The translations under genes and the position numbers were made by a program. A stretch of DNA of 64,000 nucleotides from Vibrio sp. CK2-1. Lineage in GTDB: Bacteria; Pseudomonadota; Gammaproteobacteria; Enterobacterales; Vibrionaceae. The notes under the pieces are model-generated. The model saw only the letters and a list, made by a program, of their open reading frames with translations, was not told the origin of the DNA and made no database searches. Shown in pieces: positions 16,930 to 27,070 of this stretch. Each line of letters begins with the position of its first letter. Position 1 is the first letter of the stretch. The stretch covers positions 930,001-994,000 of the forward strand of contig NZ_JAKKCJ010000001.1 in assembly GCF_021726515.1 (NCBI RefSeq), given 5' to 3'.

Positions 16930-19281
16930 TTACTTCACCAATAAATGTTGACGGTGCAAGGCGTTGGTAATGTATCGATACCAGTGGTCGGAAATTTTCG
17001 CTTTATCATCTGACCATTCAATGTAATTACGGCTTTCAAAGTAGCGTAATGTCCCAATAACTTCAGGGATAGTGAGCTGGGTACATTCTGAAAGCTCTTC
17101 TGGAGTCGATATTTCAAGCTGCACAATCGAGCGCAAAATAGCCAGCATAGGCTTTGGCATTTTTTCCAGCTCTTCAGATTGTGGTGCCTGGAAGAGACGC
17201 ACTACGATTTTTCCCGTGGTTTGATCTTTACGTAACGATAAACGGAAAAAACGCAGAGCAACGGTAGGGTTACCATCCGCGTAGTGCCATAAGATTCGGT
17301 AGAAACCTTGGCGCACACGTTCTTCTTCCGAAATATCATCCTGATCCCACTGTTTAGGTAGGTTCAAATCATCAAATGACACTGGGTTTTCTAATTCTTG
17401 ATTTAAGCGTGAATCGAGCAAATTGGTGATTTGTGATTCAGACCAACGCGGCATAAATGCGACTAAATCGAATAATAGACGTTCGCCTCTTGCACGGTCG
17501 ACAAAGCGCCAGCTTGATTTTTCAATCGCCAATAATACGCGGTGATTTTTCTTAGAACGGCGCATTAAATTGGCAAACTTCATAAGCCCAGAAAGGCCAC
17601 CAACCATAGGTTTAACGAGTCTTTGAGCGTTATCTACAGCAAATAAATAGCACGTGTCACTTTTGCGTAAATGAGCTAATACTTGAATATCACTAGATTC
17701 ACGGCTTAAACCGATTTGTTCCGCTAAATTTGCCACTAATTCTGCATAACCCGAGTTAGGACAGTTCAAATAAATTGGTTCAGCATTATTAACACGGTAC
17801 AGAATCTGCTTTAGGAATGTGGTAGTGCCAATACCACGCTCACCTGAAATCACACACATTGCAGGACTATCGGTTAATACATAACGTGAGAGTTGCTTGA
17901 TTTCATCAGAAGCGTAGCTAATTAACTCACTGTCTTCTCGTCCTGGTAAAACATACTTAAATACTTCATCGCCAGAGAGAGGAACGAGGTTTGTATTTTG
18001 ACCTCCAGTATCACTTTGTTTCGCAACTTCAATACGAAATAAATAGGCAAGAGCTTGGCTGAAAAAGGCATATTGCGATAAGTTAGAAATCACGAATTGT
18101 TTGAAGTGGCGGGTAAAAATCCAAAATGTCATTATCGCCGTGGCAATGGTTGATAAAGTAAAACTATCTTTATGATTAATCGCCCATTGCGCCCAAATAG
18201 GGTGATCTAGACTAACGTTATTGTCACTAAATACGTATGGCTTCCATTTTCTTAGTACCACAATGGTAATTAAGATAAACCATAGGAACATTAAGCTAGA
18301 AACCCAGTGATAAATGGTGCCTTCACCAACCGTCGTCTTGGTGATTTGTAATAAAACACCTGCGCCAATCACACTCCAAACATAGTAGCGAATGGTAGAT
18401 AGTCGAATTGCAATGATATCTTTAGAGGTACTACGGCTGTTGCGGTAGACGAATTCTAAGATGAATTTGACCGCGATAGAGCCACCCAAAATCCACCAAG
18501 TGAAAATATCTAAGAACTTGACGTGTTGTAGGCTTTGTAAGCCTGAAAGGATGTCTAAGGAAACCGTAATCGCAATTAACCACGCAATCGGCTTATTAGC
18601 TTTGCTGATATACCACAATAAACGAATCCATATTGGTGGAGCGCTGGTCGGTGAATCTAGCTTGGCTTTTCGGAATTGCTTGATCATGTCAGGGCTATTG
18701 CGAAGCCACCAGTTCAAAATTAGATAAACCAGGAAAAGCTTGATGACGGTGACAATAACCGGAACTGGGGATATTGCGAGGTCTTTGATGAATTGCTTAA
18801 AGCTCTGAATTTGAAAGAAAATCAAATATTGAGCATTAAGCTGGGTAATATGAATTTCGTTTTTAAATTGAGTCACCCCAAATGGACCAAAACCAGTTAA
18901 GTTATTATAAACTCGGCTATTGACCAATTTGAGCAAGTCTTGCTTTGAACGATTAAAACTATGAAGTGATAAGTAATCTTCTTGTGCTGAAAGCCAAGCT
19001 TTTTGACCACCTTGGCTTCGGTATTCTTTTAATGACGCATCAAAATCTTTAGTTGTGTTGTCGATTTGATAAAGGGTAGTAGAAAGTAGTTCATCGACCA
19101 TTGCATGATCGGCATCCGTCATAAATAAAGGATCGGGTAGTTTAGAAACTTTATCCGATATGCTTTGTGCTTGTGGCGTAATTTTTGCGACTTGTGATTG
19201 TTGTGTTGGCTCCCATTCCGCATGTGCATTTAATGAGAACAAAAACAAGAAGGCCAAACAGAATTGGTAAATTTTACCCAT
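16930..19281 (-). CDS. Membrane-anchored P-loop ATPase of unknown function, coupled to MscS
   Basis: I do not recognise a named family. The 783-residue protein has a signal peptide (cut near AHAEW) and then a periplasmic helical region to about residue 165. About six membrane segments lie between 170 and 395. A cytoplasmic ATPase follows, with Walker A GERGIGTTT at about 480-488 and Walker B-like CYLFAVDNA. The C-terminal region (SEECTQLTIPEVIGTLRYFE onward) looks like a winged helix. The start is the ATG at 19281; a GTG at 19290 is the alternative. One base separates it from the MscS gene, implying that the ATPase works with or controls the channel. Confidence 0.75.
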   Translation of the reverse strand: MGKIYQFCLAFLFLFSLNAHAEWEPTQQSQVAKITPQAQSISDKVSKLPDPLFMTDADHAMVDELLSTTLYQIDNTTKDFDASLKEYRSQGGQKAWLSAQEDYLSLHSFNRSKQDLLKLVNSRVYNNLTGFGPFGVTQFKNEIHITQLNAQYLIFFQIQSFKQFIKDLAISPVPVIVTVIKLFLVYLILNWWLRNSPDMIKQFRKAKLDSPTSAPPIWIRLLWYISKANKPIAWLIAITVSLDILSGLQSLQHVKFLDIFTWWILGGSIAVKFILEFVYRNSRSTSKDIIAIRLSTIRYYVWSVIGAGVLLQITKTTVGEGTIYHWVSSLMFLWFILITIVVLRKWKPYVFSDNNVSLDHPIWAQWAINHKDSFTLSTIATAIMTFWIFTRHFKQFVISNLSQYAFFSQALAYLFRIEVAKQSDTGGQNTNLVPLSGDEVFKYVLPGREDSELISYASDEIKQLSRYVLTDSPAMCVISGERGIGTTTFLKQILYRVNNAEPIYLNCPNSGYAELVANLAEQIGLSRESSDIQVLAHLRKSDTCYLFAVDNAQRLVKPMVGGLSGLMKFANLMRRSKKNHRVLLAIEKSSWRFVDRARGERLLFDLVAFMPRWSESQITNLLDSRLNQELENPVSFDDLNLPKQWDQDDISEEERVRQGFYRILWHYADGNPTVALRFFRLSLRKDQTTGKIVVRLFQAPQSEELEKMPKPMLAILRSIVQLEISTPEELSECTQLTIPEVIGTLRYFESRNYIEWSDDKAKISDHWYRYITNALHRQHLLVK

Positions 19282-19637
19282 AGATATCACTTATAAATAG
19301 TTGATAGGTCATATACCCAAGCGACTTCAAGGCGCTAAACTTCACATATTGAAGTTACTTGGGTATATCTTACTAAAGATAGAACAATAGCGGCGCAAAT
19401 CATAACTTATTCTATGAGTTATTGTCATTAAGTGCTTGTTCTCCGGCAAAGAAATAGCGGTATTTTGTATAACTAACTTTAACTGTGAGCTCTTCTGTTA
19501 TTTATATTAATTAATATTAAATAGGGATCTAGTACAAAACTTTTTATCTTGGCGTTGCTATTACATGAATAGACAAGATAAATTATCCTTATAAAGATTA
19601 AGACAAATCGACAAACCATTACCTCAAAAGGATTCGA
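19282..19637. other. Gene-free region between the ATPase gene and cobB
   Basis: A 356-base divergent promoter region for the ATPase-mscS operon (minus) and cobB (plus). The dispersed repeat at 19311-19368 is its only clear structure. Confidence 0.6.
19311..19368. repeat. Dispersed repeat, full-length stem-loop copy
   Basis: ATATACCCAAGCGACTTCAA (19311-19330) and TTGAAGTTACTTGGGTATAT (19349-19368) pair over 20 positions with two mismatches around an 18-base loop. This copy shows the longest arms in the family. Confidence 0.85.
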
Positions 19638-20351
19638 ATGAACTTCCCATATCAAAACATTGTTGTCCTAACAGGGGCTGGTATATCAGCAGAATCTGGC
19701 ATTCAAACTTTCCGATCTCAAGATGGATTATGGGAAAATCATAGAATTGAAGATGTCGCGACCCCGGAAGGTTATAGCTACAACCCTGAATTGGTACAAA
19801 ACTTTTATAATCAACGCCGTAAAGGGCTGCAAGATAAGCATATCGAGCCCAATCTCGCACATGTCGCTTTGGCAGAGCTTGAGAGCAAACTCGATGGTAA
19901 AGTAACGATTGTGACTCAAAATATCGACAACTTACACGAAAGAGGTGGTAGTCACAATATTATTCATATGCATGGTGAGCTATTTAAAGTTCGTTGCCCA
20001 GAGTCCAACCAAGTAATCGAACGTTATGATGATCTCGGTGTGCATGACTTATGTCACTGCTGCCAGATTCCAAATCCACTCAGACCACACATCGTATGGT
20101 TTGGAGAAATGCCGCTACAAATGGCGGAAATCTATGCAGCGATTGAAGAGGCCGATTTATTTATTTCTATTGGTACGTCTGGCGTGGTCTATCCGGCAGC
20201 AGGTTTTGTTCACGATGCTAAAATGCATGGAGCACATACCATCGAAATCAATCTAGAACCAAGTGCGGTAGAAAGCGAATTTGCAGAGAAGCGCTATGGT
20301 AAAGCAAGTATTGAAGTACCAAAGCTTGTTGATGAACTATTAAAACTGTAG
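19638..20351 (+). CDS. cobB: Sirtuin NAD-dependent protein deacylase
   Basis: A 237-residue Sir2-family enzyme that removes acetyl and succinyl groups from lysines using NAD. Visible motifs are GAGIS (13-17), QNID (94-97) and the catalytic H112 in MHGEL. Y57 and R60 in NFYNQRR are the pair that lets class III sirtuins accept succinyl-lysine. The zinc region has C120 and CHCC (139-142), as in E. coli CobB. AAAAGGA precedes the ATG. It forms a single-gene unit with a terminator shared with potD. Confidence 0.93.
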   Translation: MNFPYQNIVVLTGAGISAESGIQTFRSQDGLWENHRIEDVATPEGYSYNPELVQNFYNQRRKGLQDKHIEPNLAHVALAELESKLDGKVTIVTQNIDNLHERGGSHNIIHMHGELFKVRCPESNQVIERYDDLGVHDLCHCCQIPNPLRPHIVWFGEMPLQMAEIYAAIEEADLFISIGTSGVVYPAAGFVHDAKMHGAHTIEINLEPSAVESEFAEKRYGKASIEVPKLVDELLKL

Positions 20352-20387
20352 TCCAACGCATGTTATTTTCACTTCGGTTAATGTAAA

Positions 20388-20419
20388 AAACCGCTGAGAC
20401 TATTCAATCTCAGCGGTTT
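20388..20419. terminator. Bidirectional terminator cobB / potD
   Basis: AAACCGCTGAGA and TCTCAGCGGTTT form a 12-bp stem between convergent genes. Confidence 0.92.
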
Positions 20420-20452
20420 GCATTTGTTACTTATCGTCTTTAGTGAAAGAAC

Positions 20453-21499
20453 TTAGTTCATTTCTACTTTAAGCTTTTGGAAATACTCTTCATATAGCAC
20501 GTTAGCATCACCAACATCATCTTGCCATTCACCAGAATCTAATACTTTCTGTGGTGGGAAGACATTTTCATCGTTAGCAAATTCTTTCGGCAATAATGGG
20601 TAGGCTGTTTTAACCGGTGTAGGGTAGCCTATTTCCATTGCGATTTTTGCAGCATTTTCTGGACGCAGTAAGAAGTTAATCATCTTATAAGCCGCTTCAG
20701 TATTTTTCGCGCCAGAAGGAATCGCTAAACTATCCATCCAGAAGATGGTTCCTTTTTCTGGCCAAATGATATGAATTGGAGCGCCTTCTTGACGAGCCAT
20801 ATAAGCCGAACCATTCCACAACATACCTAGTGATGTTTCACCAGCTAAATAAGGGTTAGCAGGGAAGTCTGAGTTAAATACTAATACGTTTGGCATTAGC
20901 TTTTTCAACTCAAGGTAAGCTTGCTTAATCTGCTCTGGATCGGTGGTATTGCCTGAGTAGCCTAATTTGGTTAAGGCAATTTGGAATAACTCACGAGGGT
21001 CATCCATCATCATTAATTGACCAACCCATTTTGGATCCCATAAATCATCCCATTTTTTGATTGATGATTTATCCAACATATCAGTGTTAATACCGATACC
21101 TGTTGCACCCCAAACGTAAGGGATAGAGTAGTCGTTACCTGGATCAAAAGGTTTGTTTAAGTAGTTAGTATCCAAGTCAGCAAAGTGAGAAAGCTTGGCG
21201 TGGTCGATTTTCATCAACATGCCTTCTTTACGCATTTTAGAGACAAAGTAAGTAGAAGGGACGACTAGATCGTAACCTTTACCTTGTGTTTTTAACTTGG
21301 CGTACATTGACTCATTGGATTCATAAGTAGAGTAAATGACTTTAATTCCAGTTTCTTTGGTGAAGTCTTGTAAAACTTCATTTGGGATATACTCAGACCA
21401 GTTATAAAAATAAAGTTCTTTATCTTCAGCATGCGCATAACCTGTGGTAAATGTAGCCGCTAGTGCTGCACCGACAAAAAACTTAGACCATGTCTTCAT
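20453..21499 (-). CDS. potD: Spermidine/putrescine ABC transporter periplasmic binding protein
   Basis: A 348-residue periplasmic protein with a signal peptide ending at YAHAED. The mature N-terminus LYFYNWSEYIP is the PotD/PotF family hallmark. Later aromatic and acidic residues such as those in VPYVWGATGIG-like and FWMDSLAIP segments line the polyamine pocket in known structures. The potA-B-C genes lie upstream in the same direction but are separated from it by a terminator, so potD should be made both from readthrough and from its own promoter. Confidence 0.93.
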   Translation of the reverse strand: MKTWSKFFVGAALAATFTTGYAHAEDKELYFYNWSEYIPNEVLQDFTKETGIKVIYSTYESNESMYAKLKTQGKGYDLVVPSTYFVSKMRKEGMLMKIDHAKLSHFADLDTNYLNKPFDPGNDYSIPYVWGATGIGINTDMLDKSSIKKWDDLWDPKWVGQLMMMDDPRELFQIALTKLGYSGNTTDPEQIKQAYLELKKLMPNVLVFNSDFPANPYLAGETSLGMLWNGSAYMARQEGAPIHIIWPEKGTIFWMDSLAIPSGAKNTEAAYKMINFLLRPENAAKIAMEIGYPTPVKTAYPLLPKEFANDENVFPPQKVLDSGEWQDDVGDANVLYEEYFQKLKVEMN

Positions 21500-21640
21500 T
21501 GATTTCCCCCAGTATGGAATTTTTATTTATTAACACTTTTGCTAATGCTCATCTTTTGCAGAATCGTCATTAGCTTCAAAATAGTGTGAGTATAGTCATA
21601 TAAATTGTTTTTTAAAGTATTTATTCACTACTTACTCATT

Positions 21641-21667
21641 AAAAAAAAGCCTGCAACTCAGCAGGCT
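21641..21667 (-). terminator. Terminator between potC and potD
   Basis: AGCCTGC (21648-21654) pairs with GCAGGCT (21661-21667), followed on the minus strand by eight Ts. It is intrinsic-terminator-like and sits inside the pot gene set, between the permease and binding-protein genes. Confidence 0.85.
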
Positions 21668-21692
21668 ATTTATTGGGTAACTTCTTTGGGTT

Positions 21693-22478
21693 TTACTTCA
21701 CTTTATCTCGAGCTAAAGCTTGTGAGCACATCACCAACATTAAAGAGACGACTAGCATTACGGTTGCCAGCGCGTTAACTTCTGGAGAGATACCAACTTT
21801 AACCATAGAGTAAATTTTCAACGGCAAAATTTCATAGCTTGGCCCAGTCACGAAAGAACTGATAATGACATCATCAAGCGATAGGGTGAAACTCAGCAAC
21901 CAACCGGCGGCAACCGCAGGCTTAGCTAAAGGCAAAATGATACGTTTTAGAATAATCCACTCACTGGCACCTAAGTCTTTCGCCGCTTCCAGCATTTTCA
22001 CATCAAAGCCTTTTAAGCGACTGTAAACCGTCACAACAACAAATGGTAAACAAAAGGTAATGTGTGAAATAAGCAGGGTAATTAACCCTAATTGGAAACC
22101 TACGACCAAAAATAAAGCAAGCAGTGAAATCGCCATCACAATATCTGGTGACATCATGACTACGAACAGCAGGCCGTTAACCGCGCCTTTCCCTTTAAAC
22201 TGATATCGAAATAGCGCGACAGCCGTTAAGCTACCAATAATGGTTGCAGCTGTCGCAGAAAAGACTGCCACCGTAATGGAATGACCAGCCGCTTGAATTA
22301 AGCTGTCATTATTCATTAAGTCGCTATACCACTTAGTCGTAAAGCCGCCCCATTTAATACCAAATTTACTGGCATTAAATGAATTTACGATCAAAACAAT
22401 AATAGGCAGGTATAAAAACAGGTAGACCAAACTCATAAAGCTAGACTTGGCAACCGTTCCACCAACAGACTTTTTCAT
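21693..22478 (-). CDS. potC: Spermidine/putrescine ABC transporter permease PotC
   Basis: An inner-membrane permease of 261 residues with about six helices. The EAA coupling loop is visible as EAAKDLGASEWIILKRIILPL. Its first base coincides with the last base of potB, so the two are translationally coupled. A terminator follows it before potD. Confidence 0.93.
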   Translation of the reverse strand: MKKSVGGTVAKSSFMSLVYLFLYLPIIVLIVNSFNASKFGIKWGGFTTKWYSDLMNNDSLIQAAGHSITVAVFSATAATIIGSLTAVALFRYQFKGKGAVNGLLFVVMMSPDIVMAISLLALFLVVGFQLGLITLLISHITFCLPFVVVTVYSRLKGFDVKMLEAAKDLGASEWIILKRIILPLAKPAVAAGWLLSFTLSLDDVIISSFVTGPSYEILPLKIYSMVKVGISPEVNALATVMLVVSLMLVMCSQALARDKVK

Positions 22479-23338
22479 CAGTCTAACTCCACTTTTTTAT
22501 TCAATAATTTACCCGCACGATAGTAGGCATAAAGCATCAATGCCATCACTAGAGTTAATGCGATACTCGTGGCAGCACCAAATGGCCAATCACGGGCATT
22601 GAGCACTTGGCTCTTGATTACGTTACCAATCAGTAAGTTTTTCGCGCCACCTAGTAGGTCAGAAACATAGAACATACCTAAAGCGGGCAACAATACTAAT
22701 AAGCAACCGCCAATAATGCCTGGCATGGTGAGGGGTAAGACAACCTTTAGTAGAGTTTGCAACTTATTGGCGCCAAGATCTCTTGCCGCTTCAATATAGG
22801 TGCGGTCTAACTTTTCAATCGCGGAATACAAAGGCAAAATCATGAAAGGGAGTAGAATGTAGACTAGACCTATCATTACCGCTGTTTCGGTATACATAAT
22901 GCGCATTGGATGCTCAATCAAGCCTATCGCCATTAAGCTTTTATTCACAATACCTTGAGTACCTAGGACAATTTTTAAGCCGTAAGTACGAATTAATGAA
23001 TTGGTCCAAAATGGCACAATGACCATGAACAGCATAAATGGGCGGATCTTGACCGGCATCTTTGCAACGATATACGCAAAAGGGTAACCAATCAGCAAAC
23101 ACAAGCCTGTTGCGACAACCGCCATGTACAATGAATGCAGCATGACTTTGGCATAAAGCGGGTCAAGCAGGCGAGTATAGTTGCTTAGCGTAAAGGTTAA
23201 TTCGATTAGATTGGCTTCATCACGCGTTAAAAAACTGGTAATGATAATCATCAAATTTGGAATAAAAACAAACAGCATCAGCCATGAAACAATCACAAGC
23301 ACTATGCTGTTTTGAAGATTGAGTTTCTTCATTTGCAT
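22478..23338 (-). CDS. potB: Spermidine/putrescine ABC transporter permease PotB
   Basis: A 286-residue inner-membrane permease, closely matching E. coli PotB in blocks such as VPFWTNSLIRTYGLK and FYVSDLLGGAKNLLIGNV. The EAA loop is EAARDLGANKLQTLLKVVLPL. The ATG at 23338 follows the potA stop with no gap. An internal ATG two codons later is also possible. Confidence 0.93.
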   Translation of the reverse strand: MQMKKLNLQNSIVLVIVSWLMLFVFIPNLMIIITSFLTRDEANLIELTFTLSNYTRLLDPLYAKVMLHSLYMAVVATGLCLLIGYPFAYIVAKMPVKIRPFMLFMVIVPFWTNSLIRTYGLKIVLGTQGIVNKSLMAIGLIEHPMRIMYTETAVMIGLVYILLPFMILPLYSAIEKLDRTYIEAARDLGANKLQTLLKVVLPLTMPGIIGGCLLVLLPALGMFYVSDLLGGAKNLLIGNVIKSQVLNARDWPFGAATSIALTLVMALMLYAYYRAGKLLNKKVELD

Positions 23339-24496
23339 CTACTCTGTTGCTTCATGGTTAGTATGAGAATCGTCATCTTGTGGTAAAACAACTTCCCAGC
23401 TTTCTACCCAAGTGATCGAAACTTTCTGGCCAATCGAGTGATCGACATCAGGATCGTCTTCGTTAAAGAACTCACTGACCATGACGCGCATTCCTGATTC
23501 AAGTTCAACCACGGAATCTAAAGTCATACCTTTATAAGTACGCTCTGTTACATGACCAACAATACCAATATCTTCAGATTCTTTGATCTCTTCAATGCGA
23601 ATATCTTCAGGGCGAAGAAGAACATTAAGATGTTGGCCGGGTTGGACAGGGTGCTTGTAATGAACAGAACACTCGATACCTTCAATTAAAGCAGTGATTG
23701 TTTTCTCATCATTACGCTTCACGACGGTGGCTTCAAAGGCATTAATTTCACCAATAAAGCTTGCGACAAATAAGTTCTTTGGTTCTTCGTAAATTTCACG
23801 AGGTGAGCCATCTTGTTCAATTACACCATCACGCATAACAATAATGCGATCAGACATTGAAAGTGCTTCTTCTTGATCGTGAGTAACAAAGATGAAAGTA
23901 ATGCCAAGCTGACGTTGCAGTTGTTTTAGTTCTAACTGCATTTGCTTACGAAGTTTGTAATCTAAAGCGGATAAGGATTCATCTAGCAACAGTACTTTAG
24001 GTTTATTCACCACTGCTCGCGCAATCGCAATGCGCTGCTGTTGACCACCTGAAAGTTGATGAGGTTTGCGTTGCGCCATTGATTCTAATCGAACCATTTT
24101 AAGGGCTTCTTCAACGCGCGACTCAATTTCCGTTTGCGCGACTTTTTGCATACGCAGACCGAAGGCAACATTCTCAAACACCGTCATGTGAGGGAAAAGG
24201 GCATAACTTTGAAATACGGTATTAACGTGTCTTTGTTCGGGTGGCTGTTCTGTCACATTTTCATTTGCCAGTAGAATCTTGCCAGAATCAACCGTTTCAA
24301 AACCTGCGATCATTCTTAATACCGTTGTTTTACCACAGCCAGAAGGTCCTAGAATAGTTAAGAACTCACCATGGTTAACATTAAGATCGAAATTTTCAAT
24401 GATGGATTTACCATCAAAACTTTTGCTGATACCAGTCAGTTGGATAACGGTAGAAGTTTGAGTAGATTCAACGTTCAATTTCTGTATTTCTCCCAA
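23339..24496 (-). CDS. potA: Spermidine/putrescine ABC transporter ATPase PotA
   Basis: Energises polyamine import with PotB, PotC and PotD. The 385-residue protein has Walker [10 protein letters not shown] (50-58), signature LSGGQ (148-152) and Walker B VLLLDES. A TOBE-type C-terminal domain runs from about residue 250. The start is a TTG at 24496 with a weak ribosome-binding site; I keep it because the resulting N-terminus (MGEIQKLN) matches the E. coli PotA N-terminus (MGQSKKLN). A second TTG six codons in is preceded by GGGAGA. Confidence 0.93.
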   Translation of the reverse strand: MGEIQKLNVESTQTSTVIQLTGISKSFDGKSIIENFDLNVNHGEFLTILGPSGCGKTTVLRMIAGFETVDSGKILLANENVTEQPPEQRHVNTVFQSYALFPHMTVFENVAFGLRMQKVAQTEIESRVEEALKMVRLESMAQRKPHQLSGGQQQRIAIARAVVNKPKVLLLDESLSALDYKLRKQMQLELKQLQRQLGITFIFVTHDQEEALSMSDRIIVMRDGVIEQDGSPREIYEEPKNLFVASFIGEINAFEATVVKRNDEKTITALIEGIECSVHYKHPVQPGQHLNVLLRPEDIRIEEIKESEDIGIVGHVTERTYKGMTLDSVVELESGMRVMVSEFFNEDDPDVDHSIGQKVSITWVESWEVVLPQDDDSHTNHEATE

Positions 24497-24791
24497 GAAA
24501 GAACAGCGATGTTAGACACAAAAATTTGAGGGCGAATCATAGTCGCCATTAAGTGTAATTCATAGCATTTTTTGCCATGAGGTTATTAATTATCATCTAT
24601 TCATATCTGATATACAAAAAAGAATAACGACAGGGTAACAATCGTTTACGAAGCTATGGTCTATCAAGAGATGGTTTATCAAGCTATTCCTTTGCTTTTA
24701 CAAAATGAAATAGACACAAACTCGCATATTAAGGTGTCTTGAGTATAATGAGCCACAATTATGCTAGTTAGAGATCCTGGATCCCCGTTTT

Positions 24792-25604
24792 ATGAATGAT
24801 AAAGTAGAAAAAGAGTTTAATGTCGGTGGCAATATAGATACCGCGCTATCAGGACAATACGAACTAAAAGCAGCTAATATTATTAAAGAAGCTTGGCAAC
24901 TGACAATAAAGAACTTCTTGTCATTTTCACCGACAATTGTGGTTTTAATCATTTTGCAAATAGCGATTTTTATGATTGCTTTAAAATTGCAGCTAGGGGA
25001 TACCAGCATCCTCTTTACTTTACTTGATGGCAGTGCAGACTCTACCCAAATCGAAAGCATCATTCAGTCTGTCATCGTCGCCAACTTTAGCTATGAAATT
25101 ATCAGTGCGCCATTGTATGCCGGCGTATGTTTAATGGCGATGAGTCATGCTACTGGCTTCAAAACCAAAACGAACCACATCTTTAAAGGATTACACTTTA
25201 CTATCCCAGTAATGCTCGTCACGCTAATGGGATTAATTCTTCAAGGTTTAGCTGGGGCGATTTTACCTTTCCTATCTTTATATATTTCAATGACTTTTAG
25301 TAATTCTGTTTTTCTGGTCTGTGAAAAAAGAATGACACCTATGCGGTCGTTGTTGCTGTCGTTCCGTGCGGTTAATAAGAAACTTCTAACCGTCGTGGCA
25401 GTTTATGCTTTGATTCTCGTTATGTTTTTTGCCGCAGCTCTGTTCTATGGGATCGGCTTTATCCTTGTTCTACCATTTTTCTTCCATGTTAAAGGCATCA
25501 TCTATCGCGATATGTTTGGAATTAAAATGAAAGTAATCAATTCAGGAGGCAACGGAACGCCGCCTAGCAATAATAATAAACAATCACAGGTATTTGACGC
25601 ATGA
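24792..25604 (+). CDS. Uncharacterised multi-pass membrane protein
   Basis: I do not recognise a characterised family. The 270-residue protein has a polar 45-residue N-terminus, about five hydrophobic segments (about 45-65, 90-115, 140-170, 205-235 regions) and a polar tail ending in Asn/Ser-rich sequence. Its last four bases overlap the start of the Bax-like gene (ATGA), and a DUF2987 gene follows, so it is the first gene of a three-gene envelope operon. A role in membrane or wall maintenance is only an inference from these neighbours. Confidence 0.65.
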   Translation: MNDKVEKEFNVGGNIDTALSGQYELKAANIIKEAWQLTIKNFLSFSPTIVVLIILQIAIFMIALKLQLGDTSILFTLLDGSADSTQIESIIQSVIVANFSYEIISAPLYAGVCLMAMSHATGFKTKTNHIFKGLHFTIPVMLVTLMGLILQGLAGAILPFLSLYISMTFSNSVFLVCEKRMTPMRSLLLSFRAVNKKLLTVVAVYALILVMFFAAALFYGIGFILVLPFFFHVKGIIYRDMFGIKMKVINSGGNGTPPSNNNKQSQVFDA

Positions 25605-26392
25605 AGAAAAAAATCATTATGACCTTAGCGATTCTTTCGTTCTGGGCCGTTTACTATTTTCAAAATCATTACAATCAACAACCTGATACCAGCAAGGAAC
25701 AGGCAACTGAGAACGCGTCTAAACCGAAAGCTCCGATGCCGGTTGATGATATTCATCTTAAAAAGCAAAAATTCTTTGACGCGCTTCGTCCTGGGATTGC
25801 AAAAGAAAATGCTCGTGTTGTGGAAGAGCGTCATGAACTGTTGGATATTAAAAAACAATTTGAAGAGGGCGATCTCACCTCAGTACCATCAAAAGCAAAA
25901 CAATTAGCTGAAGGTTATGAATTAGCCATCCCTGAAGCGGGAATTGATGAAGCATGGTTAGATACGATGCTTAATCGCGTTAATGTTTTGCCGCAGTCAT
26001 TAGTATTAACTCAAGCGGCGAATGAATCTGCATGGGGAACCTCAAGATTTGCTAAAGAAGGCAACAACTTCTTTGGGCAATGGTGCTATACAGAAGGTTG
26101 TGGGTTAGTGCCTTTACACCGTGTTGAAGGAGCAACTCATGAAGTGGCGAAATTCGACTCTCCGCAAGAATCGATTCACGCATACTTTATGAATGTGAAC
26201 CGTAATAACGCTTATAAAGAACTTCGTGATATTAGAGCGAAATTAGCCGGTAATGAGCAGGATTTAAAATCTCAAGCAACAGCATTAGAGTTAACCAACG
26301 GCTTGCTGAGTTACTCTGAGCGTGGACAAGATTACGTTGATGATCTTCAATCGATGATTAAGCATAACGCTGAGTTTTGGACGGATAAATAA
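25601..26392 (+). CDS. Bax-like glucosaminidase-domain protein
   Basis: A 263-residue protein anchored by one N-terminal membrane helix (about 5-20), then a Lys/Glu-rich linker, then a glucosaminidase (GH73-like) domain. The likely catalytic glutamate is E142 in QAANESAWGTSRFA, followed by GNNFFGQWCY. Members of this family cut the glycan strand of peptidoglycan; E. coli Bax is the named relative. It overlaps the membrane-protein gene by four bases and shares one base with the next gene. Confidence 0.85.
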   Translation: MKKKIIMTLAILSFWAVYYFQNHYNQQPDTSKEQATENASKPKAPMPVDDIHLKKQKFFDALRPGIAKENARVVEERHELLDIKKQFEEGDLTSVPSKAKQLAEGYELAIPEAGIDEAWLDTMLNRVNVLPQSLVLTQAANESAWGTSRFAKEGNNFFGQWCYTEGCGLVPLHRVEGATHEVAKFDSPQESIHAYFMNVNRNNAYKELRDIRAKLAGNEQDLKSQATALELTNGLLSYSERGQDYVDDLQSMIKHNAEFWTDK

Positions 26393-27048
26393 TGGTGAAC
26401 ATTCGTCATATTGGATTGATCGCAGCTTTATGCGCTTCCGTTTTAGCTTTACCTGCGCATGCCGAGCAGTATCGTTTTAATTATTCTAAGCTCTATACAC
26501 AGATGAAGAATAACCTTGAAGAAGGGCACCCCGATGTTAAAGTCGCGTTCTTTTTTCAAGAACATCAAACTTCTCGTTTATGTAAAATAGATAAAGCTTG
26601 GATGGAAAAAGACAAACATTACGAAGAGTTTGTTATTCCGCCATCTCAAGAGCTTATCGTACCACTTGATAACAACTTGCGACAGGTAGGTCCTTTAGTC
26701 TATGTCAATGCAGAGCAAGGCAAGACCTGTGATTTCTCTATGGTAGTGATGACTAAGCAGCCACTTTCCGGTGAAGTTTCTTATCAAGATATAGAGAGCT
26801 TGCTTCCACAAATGAGTAAGATGCTCGATGATCTAGGTGGGATGTTTTCAAGTTGGTTTGCGCCAAAAGTAATTGGTCTAACATTAGAGTTTGATGGGCT
26901 AAAACAAGGCGCTATTCAAACCTCTAAAGGCAATACTTTCCCAATCGATGACGGTAAAGCCAAAGTAAGCTTAGCCGAACTCTCTGAAGATGAATCATTA
27001 TTGCTTCCACAAGCTACGTTCAGGGCATTGCCTTTACTTGAAAAGTAA
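26392..27048 (+). CDS. DUF2987 periplasmic protein
   Basis: A 218-residue exported protein with a signal peptide ending at PAHAEQ. The mature sequence begins YRFNYSKLYTQMKNN and contains single cysteines in RLCKIDKAW and KTCDFS that could form a disulfide; this is the DUF2987 pattern seen in Vibrio and Shewanella. Function unknown. Its ATG overlaps the TAA of the Bax-like gene, so it is the third gene of that operon, which ends at a strong terminator. Confidence 0.8.
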   Translation: MVNIRHIGLIAALCASVLALPAHAEQYRFNYSKLYTQMKNNLEEGHPDVKVAFFFQEHQTSRLCKIDKAWMEKDKHYEEFVIPPSQELIVPLDNNLRQVGPLVYVNAEQGKTCDFSMVVMTKQPLSGEVSYQDIESLLPQMSKMLDDLGGMFSSWFAPKVIGLTLEFDGLKQGAIQTSKGNTFPIDDGKAKVSLAELSEDESLLLPQATFRALPLLEK

Positions 27049-27070
27049 CCAGTAGAGTAGTTTATAAGAT

